From an uncultured Spirochaetaceae bacterium (GTDB lineage Bacteria > Spirochaetota > Spirochaetia > Treponematales > Treponemataceae), in assembly GCA_902785455.1 (NCBI GenBank), contig CACZYY010000034.1:1-53771 (forward strand): a stretch of 53,771 nt of DNA, given 5' to 3'. Positions within the stretch are counted from its first letter, which is position 1, and every line of letters begins with the position of its first letter. The notes beneath the pieces are model-generated. The model was not told the origin of the DNA, ran no database searches, and was given only the letters and a program-made list of their open reading frames with translations. A program made the position numbers and the translations under genes. This document shows, piece after piece, positions 40,214-47,316 of this stretch.

Positions 40214-41737
40214 TTATTTCTCATTTTTAATGACTTCATCCATATCGCACTTTGGCGGGATTCCGTCCACAAGCTCTTTTGAGCCTGCGTTTGCATACAT
40301 ATTGAGCAATACTGTGCCAACTTTTGGGTTCATGATTACGCTTGGACCCGCGATACAACCGCCCTCACATGCCATAACCTCAATGAGATTTGGACAATCT
40401 GGCGGTGTCGGAACAGTGCCCGCATTGATTTTGCCATAGTTCTGCAAAGCCTTTACGCCGTTCTTATCGAGGCCGTTGATAACGACCGGGCGGAGAATCG
40501 ATGCATCCTTGAGACGGATTTTAACGCTCTCGGCAACACCACCAGTCTTTGCGAAATTGCGCGCAGAAACCGTTGGATTGTATTTGCCTGGTTTTGCTTC
40601 CATCTTTGAAACGTCGATTTCTTTTGCTGTCAAAAGCGCGTTGACTTCCTCGACAGAGAGAACATAATCAACCAGCTCATTATCATATCCCTCGCGTTTT
40701 TTTGCAAGACAAGGGCCTACAAAAACCGTGATACAGTCAGGATCTGCTTTTTTGGCAAGCTCGGCAGTATAAATCATCGGAGATTTTGTCTCTGAGACAC
40801 AATTTTTAAGCTCTGGTGCGTGAATCTGAACGGCACGGACATAAGCAGGACAACAGCTCGTCGTCATCATTTTGTCACCGCGTTCCATTCGCTCGGCAAA
40901 CTCTGCGGCCTCACGGTCAGCAGTGATGTCAGCACCGATTGCGACTTCCCAAACACGGCTGAAACCGGCCTGGAGCAAAGCAGTTTCAAGCTGGCCGACT
41001 TTTGCGCCCTTGAACTGAGCTCCGATTGCAGGAGCGTACATTGCGACGACTTTTTTGCCGCTCATAATGTGCTTGATAACATCAACAAGCTGAGACTTTT
41101 CCATAACGGCGCCGAACGGGCAGCTGCTCATACATTTTCCGCAGAAAATACACTTGTCGTAATCAATCTGCTCATGACCAGTCTCTTCGTTGCGGGTGAT
41201 TGCTCCAACCGGGCAAGCCTCTTCACAAGGAATCGGGATTTTTACGATTGCGTGATAAGGACAGTTCTGGGCACAGAGGCCGCATTTGATACACTTTTCA
41301 GGGTCGATGTGAGCGCGATGATCGTAAATTTCGATGGCCTGCTTTGGACAGTTGACCTTACAAGGGCGTGCAAGACAAGCCTGACAAGCGTTGGTTGGCA
41401 CGAACTGAGTTTTTACACAGCCGTTACAAGCATCGTTGATAAAAGTGAGGATTGGCCATGTTGGTTTTTCGCGGTTCAGAGCCTCTTTTGCGAAGTCCGA
41501 AAGGCGTTTTTCTTCATCGACATTTTCTACAGAAAAACCAAGGCGAGCCATAACACGGTCACGGACAATCTCACGGTCGTGATAGACACAACAGCGGATT
41601 GACGGGCTTCCTTTTGGAACCATTTCTTTTGGAATGGAGTGGACGCCTTCTTCAAGCTTTCCTTCCAGCTGCAATTTTGCGATTCGGACAAGGATTTCCT
41701 GCTTCCGAAGGGCAGCATTGTTGTTGATATTAAGCAT
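40214..41737 (-). CDS. [FeFe] hydrogenase, group B type
   Basis: A 507-residue cytoplasmic iron hydrogenase that interconverts protons and H2 with ferredoxin-like partners. The N-terminal half carries several 4Fe-4S motifs (CIKCGLCAQNCP near 149-160, CIFCGKCMSSCP near 196-206). The H-cluster domain has the three signatures in group B form: TSCCPAY (293-299), PCLAKK (342-347) and EVMACEGGC (453-461). The TSCCPA variant, length and lack of a PAS domain fit the poorly studied group B and not the well-known group A. GAGG precedes the ATG. No maturase genes are nearby. H2 production during sugar fermentation is the likely role. Confidence 0.93.
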   Translation of the reverse strand: MLNINNNAALRKQEILVRIAKLQLEGKLEEGVHSIPKEMVPKGSPSIRCCVYHDREIVRDRVMARLGFSVENVDEEKRLSDFAKEALNREKPTWPILTFINDACNGCVKTQFVPTNACQACLARPCKVNCPKQAIEIYDHRAHIDPEKCIKCGLCAQNCPYHAIVKIPIPCEEACPVGAITRNEETGHEQIDYDKCIFCGKCMSSCPFGAVMEKSQLVDVIKHIMSGKKVVAMYAPAIGAQFKGAKVGQLETALLQAGFSRVWEVAIGADITADREAAEFAERMERGDKMMTTSCCPAYVRAVQIHAPELKNCVSETKSPMIYTAELAKKADPDCITVFVGPCLAKKREGYDNELVDYVLSVEEVNALLTAKEIDVSKMEAKPGKYNPTVSARNFAKTGGVAESVKIRLKDASILRPVVINGLDKNGVKALQNYGKINAGTVPTPPDCPNLIEVMACEGGCIAGPSVIMNPKVGTVLLNMYANAGSKELVDGIPPKCDMDEVIKNEK

Positions 41738-41771
41738 TTAGTACCTCGTAATGCGTTTGATTTGACATTCC

Positions 41772-41800
41772 TTTTAATTCTAACACAGTTTTGGTAAAAT
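41772..41800 (+). promoter_or_regulatory. Promoter of the cyclo-ligase gene, predicted leaderless
   Basis: TTTTAA (41772-41777), 17 bases, extended -10 TGGTAAAAT (hexamer 41795-41800). The expected start at 41807 is the A of the ATG, and there is no Shine-Dalgarno sequence. Confidence 0.5.
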
Positions 41801-41806
41801 TGCATT

Positions 41807-42436
41807 ATGATTTCCGAGATTAAGAAAGATTTACGAAAAAAGATGCGGGAAATACAAAAGTCTTACCTCGCAAACCTCACATACAAAGAAAAACATTCGC
41901 TCGCCGAAAATCTGTGCGAAAAAGTCACGGCCATTCCCGAATACAAGGCGGCAGATTTGGTTCTGGCATATATTCCGGATACACTCGAAGCCGACTGCAC
42001 GCCAGTCATTCTGGATGCGCTTGAAAAAGGCAAAAAAGTCTGCGTTCCAAAAGTTGATTTTACGGCGATGAAGGCCGGTCAAAGCAAGATGGATTTTTAT
42101 TTTCTTGACGACTCAAAGCCTATTGAAGAACAGCTGGAAACAGGCACATACGGAATCCGTGAGCCAAAGGCGGGGCTGGAAAAGTTTGTTCGTGAAAAAG
42201 ATTGTCGGGTCAAGCCCGGTCATGACACGGCAATTTTTGTCCTCGTTCCTGGCGTTGCGTTCACAAAAGACGGAAAGAGGCTCGGACACGGCAAAGGATT
42301 TTACGACATTTATATAGAAAGAATGAAAAAAGCAGGCATGAATCCTTTTTTATGCGGAATTTGCCTGCCATGCCAGGTTTTAGAAGACCTCCCTGCCGAT
42401 GAACACGATGTTCTGATGGACGTAATTCTTTCTTGA
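41807..42436 (+). CDS. fthC: 5-formyltetrahydrofolate cyclo-ligase, with a repeat-derived insertion
   Basis: A 209-residue cytoplasmic enzyme that converts 5-formyl-THF to 5,10-methenyl-THF using ATP. Family marks are the N-terminal KKMREIQKSYL, the substrate strand LVLAYIPDTLEADC, YGIREPKAG, LVPGVAFTKDGKRLGHGKGF (the ATP/Mg loop) and the closing CLPCQVLEDLPADEHDVLMD. Between EPKAG and VLVPG there are about a dozen more residues than I expect; they include DCRVKPGHDT and are encoded by a palindromic DNA element (42202-42233). The insert lies in a surface loop and leaves the motifs intact, so the enzyme is probably active. The start codon coincides with the predicted transcription start. Confidence 0.92.
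   Translation: MISEIKKDLRKKMREIQKSYLANLTYKEKHSLAENLCEKVTAIPEYKAADLVLAYIPDTLEADCTPVILDALEKGKKVCVPKVDFTAMKAGQSKMDFYFLDDSKPIEEQLETGTYGIREPKAGLEKFVREKDCRVKPGHDTAIFVLVPGVAFTKDGKRLGHGKGFYDIYIERMKKAGMNPFLCGICLPCQVLEDLPADEHDVLMDVILS
42202..42233 (+). repeat. Palindromic element read in frame inside the cyclo-ligase gene
   Basis: TGTC (42203-42206) and GACA (42224-42227) enclose CGGG-TCAAG-CCCG (42206-42218). The encoded DCRVKPGHD peptide is one I know as a recurrent product of palindromic repeats in alphaproteobacterial genomes. Confidence 0.6.
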
Positions 42437-42453
42437 GGGAGACTCGGATTTCT

Positions 42454-42561
42454 TTACCTATACAAAATCCGGCGGATTGAATCCGTGGAAAGGACAAATT
42501 CATCGGCAAGTTCTGCGAGCAACTCATCGGGAAAAATATCGCTTGCGTTTCGATATTTCAC
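42454..42561 (-). CDS. Short CD3324-like protein, internally deleted
   Basis: A 35-residue frame with a strong ribosome-binding site (AGGAG, five bases before a GTG start at 42561). It reads MKYRNASDIFPDELLAEL followed by ADEFVLSTDSIRRILYR. The first part matches the N-terminus and the second the C-terminal helix of CD3324-type small proteins as I remember them (usually about 80-90 residues); the central part is absent, in frame. It is probably a deletion remnant that may still be translated, as the last gene of a three-gene minus-strand run. Function unknown. Confidence 0.5.
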   Translation of the reverse strand: MKYRNASDIFPDELLAELADEFVLSTDSIRRILYR

Positions 42562-42569
42562 GGTCGCTC

Positions 42570-42875
42570 CTAGCCTCTTTTAGACAAAAAATCTTCCTGA
42601 AGATAGTAGGCATCAACATAGGCCTTTTCCACCATCTTGTTCTCACAAAAATAGCGGATTCGCCGCCATGTCAAACTCATTTTCTGATACCATTCTGCAA
42701 GTCCGTGAAAATCGATTTCTGATTTTTTCTCGCTTTCATCAGCGGGTTTTCGCTCAAGGATAAAGGTTCTGGTTGTTTTTAGAAGCGCGAACACAGTTTC
42801 CCTTATAACCTGAACGTCACGAACCTCAAGAAGTTTCCTTGCATTTGCAAAAAATCCGTCCAGCACGATTTTCAT
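42570..42875 (-). CDS. Hypothetical protein, helical, 101 residues
   Basis: The protein is mainly helical and Lys/Glu-rich (MKIVLDGFFANARKLLEVRD, then WYQKMSLTWRRIRYFCENKM). There is no signal peptide or membrane segment, and I do not recognise the family. Its ATG overlaps the stop of the preceding gene by four bases, and the short CD3324-like frame follows after eight bases, which supports it being a real gene in a small operon. Confidence 0.5.
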   Translation of the reverse strand: MKIVLDGFFANARKLLEVRDVQVIRETVFALLKTTRTFILERKPADESEKKSEIDFHGLAEWYQKMSLTWRRIRYFCENKMVEKAYVDAYYLQEDFLSKRG

Positions 42876-43093
42876 TTCCAGTCCGCTTCGGAACGAACGC
42901 GATAAAGTTTTTCTTCAAAAATCATCGTGCGCCAAATTTCCAAAGCCTTGTCCATACATTCCAGAGCTTTTGCGTAAACGAAAGAATCATTGTTCAGGTT
43001 CTTCCACATTCGGTTTTTGCAGTCTTCAAAACGCTTTACGTCCTCTTCGCTTCTGGAATAAAGAATTGTTGCCTTATCCAAAAGCAGCGACAT
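42872..43093 (-). CDS. Hypothetical protein, helical, 73 residues
   Basis: A short helical protein (MSLLLDKATILYSRSEEDVK, later YAKALECMDKALEIWRTMIF). No family is recognised; the composition resembles small helical accessory proteins or a fragment of a larger HEPN-like domain. It is the first gene of the run and overlaps the next by four bases. No good ribosome-binding site is visible. The 83 bases to the beta-helix gene are featureless. Confidence 0.42.
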   Translation of the reverse strand: MSLLLDKATILYSRSEEDVKRFEDCKNRMWKNLNNDSFVYAKALECMDKALEIWRTMIFEEKLYRVRSEADWK

Positions 43094-43176
43094 ATGTCAT
43101 TCTGAACGTTCATTGACTATATAATAATGATGGAGAGAGAATACGGAAAGTGTCATAATTGATTTAAACTGATTTT

Positions 43177-46100
43177 TCACTTCGCCGTATCGTCAATCGG
43201 GCTTGGAAAATACCAGTCTTCCTTTTTTAACAGATTTCCATTTTCATCAAAATTGTTGTTGTAAACTATATTTTTGCTTTCATTTATACCACGAAGCCAT
43301 TTTAGTTTTTGCAGATGATTGTCCGTCGCAAGAATTTTAATGTCACAATTGTACAGACGGATAAAATGTTTGTTGCGCATCGTGCAGTTGGGCGCATTTA
43401 TAGTGTTTTTGCTCAAGATTACGCTGTAAGTATCGCTGGAAGGATTGTTCCACCAGCTTGCAAATGTAAAGCCTTCACGTCCGCTGTGATAATATGTTTT
43501 TCCAGGCGAGTAATTCCATACGCTTTCATCGGTGTCGTCCAAATACATATTAAGCGTATTTCCTTCGATTGTAACATTCCGAGAAAGCGTTGTACCTGAA
43601 TTATAAATGTTCTTGATTCTTCCCTGAATGTTAAAGGTGTTGTTCCGCATTTCGTTCGCACCGTTAACAAGAGTGCCGTTTGCATTTCCTTTGATATTGA
43701 CGATGTTTCCGTTTACGATTCCGTTTGTTTTTCCGGCTGAGTTATATTCCAGACTACCATTGTAGTCACATTTCACATTCACAGTATTATTTATGAACTT
43801 AGGTTCTATATTTTCTTCGTAGCCATACACAGCAAGAATTGAGCCCCCGATGCTGCCGCTCTCTGAATCCATGTTAAAAGTATTTCCTCTTATTTCAACA
43901 TAAGGCCGGGTCTCAAACATATAAACACCGCCTGAGTTCTTCAATTCAATCGTGTTGTTCTGAACGATGATATTCTTTCTTCCGTCCCAGGAAAATCCGC
44001 CGAAAGTAAAGAGCTTGCTCGGAAGATTTTTCGCATAAATATAGTTTCCGTTGATGTCAACATTCATGATGTCAGGGCTTCCGTCATAACCGATTGTAAA
44101 CACCATTACGCGTGTCTTGATTTTGTCAACATGCTCGTCGCGCATCGCGTAAACCCTGTTGTTAGTAAAATGAACTCCGTTTATGTATTCTCCGTCTTTG
44201 TAACAGGCAGACTTTTTTGTCGGCGTAAACACGCCAATCTGCTCGTCATGACAGTTGTGGTACATCGTACAGTTGTTTACGGTTCCGTTCTCGCACTTCT
44301 CGCCGTAGAAATCAAGGAAACCAACGCTCGCGCCCCTAAAAACTCCACTCATATTGTACAAAAGACAGTTGTCGACACGTGCATTTTTCCAGCCTGAATA
44401 GAAAGAAAGTGTCGTAAACTGCTTGTCAGTGTGAAGGTCGCAGCTTTCAACATAAGGATTTGCCTGATACTTCCATACACTTCCGTCTGAAGTCGGATAT
44501 TCGCCATAAGCTCCGCCAAAATCGTAAAGGTCGCCCGGATTTTCCCTGTTTGCGGGATACACGGCCATGTCGCGGATATGACTTGTGATTATGAACTCGC
44601 AGTCTCTGATTTTGACATTCTGGCACTGTGAGATATTAATCTGCCGGCTGAACCACTGTTCGTCCGCCATAGATTTATCGCTTGTTCCGCGACCGACATA
44701 GTTTATATCAAGATAGTTTCCGTTTTCATCACGGGCATAATTTCCTGTGGAATCCCGCTCAGTAGAATGCCAGTAAGTTCGCTTGCTGTCGATTTCGCGG
44801 CTTTCGATTGTAATTCCTTCTATTAGAACATTGTCGCTCGGTCCCCAGACCGTGAGGGTCGCACTTCCACCGTTGTCTCCATACAAAACTGTTCCGCCAC
44901 TCAAAGCAGAGCCACTTTCGTCTCCCGCTGCAAATGTGCTTTCAAACGAATCCAGCTGGTCAGGAGTTAAATGCCGTGGAACAGTTTCGCCACGCAGAAC
45001 ATAATTTTTGATTCCGATTCCAATGTGAGATGCGACTCGGTAATTTCCACGCGGAATGAAAAGCGTAATTGTCTCGCTTTCGCTCTGCCTGTATTTCTGC
45101 AAGATTTTATTCGCTTCATCGATTCGCTCACCGTCGTTATTGTACTTGTAGCTTTCCCACTTTGAATCCAGCGCAGTCTTGTTGCTTTCTGCGAGTTTTT
45201 TTTCTTTCTGATACTCACGCCATGAAGGATATTTTTCCCAAGTCACCTGAAAGCACTTTCCCGCCCCTAGCGAAACAAGATTCATAAAATTATTCTGCGG
45301 AACGATATTGCACCACTGCCCCGTTGCCGTTTTTACCGAACCGTAAGTGTATTTCGCGCGACCAGAAACTTCGTAAACCGCATCGCCTCCGTCGCCTTCC
45401 TCAAAATAGCCCTTAGTCTTAATTTTTGTTCCATTGTAAAAGGCATTTGTCTCATTTTTTAGGGCAACAGCCGTCGAAACTTCATATTCTGTCGTTTCAA
45501 GCTGCTCACAGTTTTCAAGAGCCGTTTTTACAACCTGACCGACAATCTCAACATGATAGCCGCTTCGTGTCATCGTAAACCATTTTATTTCTTCGCCATC
45601 TTCAAGATTTGCTTTCTTTTTTAGAAAATCTTCGTCTTCAAGATAACCGCTGTCTTCCATAAGTTTTGTAACAGTTTTCGGATTATTGAAAATGTTCGGC
45701 AAACGGTAAATTTCCTGAGAATCCTTTATGCTTGCCGTAAAACCACCCGTATTAGCCATAAAAGCTGAATCGCTGTAGCTTTTTGCCATGTAATGCTCTT
45801 CATAATCAGGCCTCAAAACAAATACCCACGCTCCAAGATGTGCGACCTTTCCATCTTCATCGTAACTGTATTCAAAACTTTCTGGAGCTGGTGTCGCCTG
45901 AGCATATTTTTTTTCAAGCTCGTTTCCGGCCTTGTCTTTGAGAATGAGCGTGTATGTATAAATTGGAGTTTTTTGCGAATTAGAAACCTCAGAATTAATC
46001 AGCCCCTCAAAAGTTTTTTCACGCTCGCCACTTTCAATCAAAATTTCTTTACGAGACTGCTCAACATTTTGCGTAATTTCCGTACCGTCATCTTTTTTTG

Positions 46101-46341
46101 GAATCTCATCCCAGCCGTCAATAAGAATCAGAGAATAATCAGTGCTGAAGTTTGAAACAGCCCATTTTGCAGTAACCGTTGTATCTCCGCCTTCCGCGAC
46201 AAATTTCAGAATTGAAGGCACGGTAGTTTTTTTTGGTTTTTCTGACGAATCACTGTTTGAAAAATCAAAACTACATGAAAAAAAACTTGCCAAAACAGCG
46301 ACAAGAACAAACCGAAAACCCAATTTAAAACAATTTTTCAT
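43177..46341 (-). CDS. Large right-handed beta-helix lipoprotein (polysaccharide-lyase-like)
   Basis: A 1054-residue exported lipoprotein (lipobox ASFFSCSF near residue 23). Residues about 40-130 look like a fibronectin/Ig-type domain. The bulk (about 300-1040) is a parallel beta-helix, seen as repeated short strands with Asn ladders: VLIEGITIESREI, QNVKIRDCEFIITSHI, ARVDNCLLYNMSG, NGTVNNCTMYHN, KNIIVQNNTIEL, YVEIRGNTFNMD. Proteins of this shape bind or cleave polysaccharides such as pectin or alginate. The active site cannot be assigned from motifs. It follows the AraC-type gene in the same direction, with a 91-base gap lacking a strong -35 box, suggesting AraC-dependent activation. Confidence 0.83.
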   Translation of the reverse strand: MKNCFKLGFRFVLVAVLASFFSCSFDFSNSDSSEKPKKTTVPSILKFVAEGGDTTVTAKWAVSNFSTDYSLILIDGWDEIPKKDDGTEITQNVEQSRKEILIESGEREKTFEGLINSEVSNSQKTPIYTYTLILKDKAGNELEKKYAQATPAPESFEYSYDEDGKVAHLGAWVFVLRPDYEEHYMAKSYSDSAFMANTGGFTASIKDSQEIYRLPNIFNNPKTVTKLMEDSGYLEDEDFLKKKANLEDGEEIKWFTMTRSGYHVEIVGQVVKTALENCEQLETTEYEVSTAVALKNETNAFYNGTKIKTKGYFEEGDGGDAVYEVSGRAKYTYGSVKTATGQWCNIVPQNNFMNLVSLGAGKCFQVTWEKYPSWREYQKEKKLAESNKTALDSKWESYKYNNDGERIDEANKILQKYRQSESETITLFIPRGNYRVASHIGIGIKNYVLRGETVPRHLTPDQLDSFESTFAAGDESGSALSGGTVLYGDNGGSATLTVWGPSDNVLIEGITIESREIDSKRTYWHSTERDSTGNYARDENGNYLDINYVGRGTSDKSMADEQWFSRQINISQCQNVKIRDCEFIITSHIRDMAVYPANRENPGDLYDFGGAYGEYPTSDGSVWKYQANPYVESCDLHTDKQFTTLSFYSGWKNARVDNCLLYNMSGVFRGASVGFLDFYGEKCENGTVNNCTMYHNCHDEQIGVFTPTKKSACYKDGEYINGVHFTNNRVYAMRDEHVDKIKTRVMVFTIGYDGSPDIMNVDINGNYIYAKNLPSKLFTFGGFSWDGRKNIIVQNNTIELKNSGGVYMFETRPYVEIRGNTFNMDSESGSIGGSILAVYGYEENIEPKFINNTVNVKCDYNGSLEYNSAGKTNGIVNGNIVNIKGNANGTLVNGANEMRNNTFNIQGRIKNIYNSGTTLSRNVTIEGNTLNMYLDDTDESVWNYSPGKTYYHSGREGFTFASWWNNPSSDTYSVILSKNTINAPNCTMRNKHFIRLYNCDIKILATDNHLQKLKWLRGINESKNIVYNNNFDENGNLLKKEDWYFPSPIDDTAK

Positions 46342-46432
46342 ATTGCGCCCCCAATAGATTAAATTGCTTTAAGTATAATATTACTTTTTGCGGAATTCTT
46401 GCATTTTTCTACTTAAAAATTGGACAAAACTA

Positions 46433-47302
46433 TTATATTACGGCGAGTTTCTTGTATTTCAGCGGCGAGAGCTTGATATATTGCTTAAACGAGCGGATAA
46501 AATACGAAATGTCTTCAAAGCCGCATTCATCCGCAATCTGCTGAACCGACTTGTCCGAGCTTAAGAGCATCACGCGGGCGTTTTCAAGGCGAATCATTTT
46601 CACATAATTTGTAAAACTTGTTCCCGAGACTTTTTTGAAAATGTTCATGAAATGGCTTTCCGAAAAATGAACGAGCTGTGCCGCATCAGAAACCGAAATC
46701 GGATTTTTGTAATTCTCGCTCACATATTTAAAGACCGGGATGAGTTTATTCGCATAGAGTTCAGAATTATTCAATTTCACTTCCCTGGCAGAAACAATTT
46801 CCTGAAGATAATGAAAAATCCTAAACAAATCCGACTTCACCAAAAAAGGCTTTAAGACCGCTTCGTGACGATTTTCAAACAGCGAAATCACGCTTTCAAT
46901 AATCTCTGTGTTAAAAAGCGTTTCTTTTTTGTGAAAATACGGAACGGTAATCTGGTCATTCTCGTAAGGCTGCAGCAGTTTCTTAAAAATCTCGGAATCA
47001 GGCGACTCCAGAAGCGAAAGTGAAAAGACAATGTTCGTGTAATGACAGGGCGTGTTTTTGTACTGAAAAAATCCGTGAATTTTCTGCGGCGGAATAATCA
47101 GTATGTCGCCCGCCGAACATTCAAAACGCTGTGCATGAATGATTGCGTCCAATGTTCCTTCAAGAACATAAACAATTTCAAAATCATCATGATAATGAAG
47201 CGGAAAAAACGGAAAAGTTTCAGGAATCCGGCAACGGTACACTTCATAGGGAAAATTTGTGAACCCGCGTTTTTTTGTCTCTTTTATCGCTTTTTCCTGC
47301 AT
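46433..47302 (-). CDS. AraC-family transcriptional regulator with cupin sensor
   Basis: A 289-residue regulator. The N-terminal cupin domain (about 15-100) has FPLHYHDDFEIVYVLEGTLD and GDILIIPPQKIHGF, typical of sugar-sensing AraC proteins. The C-terminal double helix-turn-helix is in place: ISVSDAAQLVHFSESHFMNIF and SVQQIADECGFEDISYFIRSF. The ATG at 47302 has GGTGG eight bases upstream; a GTG at 47314 is also possible. It begins within 15 bases of the M16 stop and is followed by the beta-helix lipoprotein gene, its likely target, so sugar-responsive control of polysaccharide use is inferred. Confidence 0.92.
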   Translation of the reverse strand: MQEKAIKETKKRGFTNFPYEVYRCRIPETFPFFPLHYHDDFEIVYVLEGTLDAIIHAQRFECSAGDILIIPPQKIHGFFQYKNTPCHYTNIVFSLSLLESPDSEIFKKLLQPYENDQITVPYFHKKETLFNTEIIESVISLFENRHEAVLKPFLVKSDLFRIFHYLQEIVSAREVKLNNSELYANKLIPVFKYVSENYKNPISVSDAAQLVHFSESHFMNIFKKVSGTSFTNYVKMIRLENARVMLLSSDKSVQQIADECGFEDISYFIRSFKQYIKLSPLKYKKLAVI

Positions 47303-47316
47303 ATTTTTATCCACCC

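Noticed and set aside
40820-41602. 260-residue plus-strand frame opposite the hydrogenase gene
   Set aside because: It is the antisense shadow of a strongly conserved enzyme gene and has no ribosome-binding site or recognisable motif.
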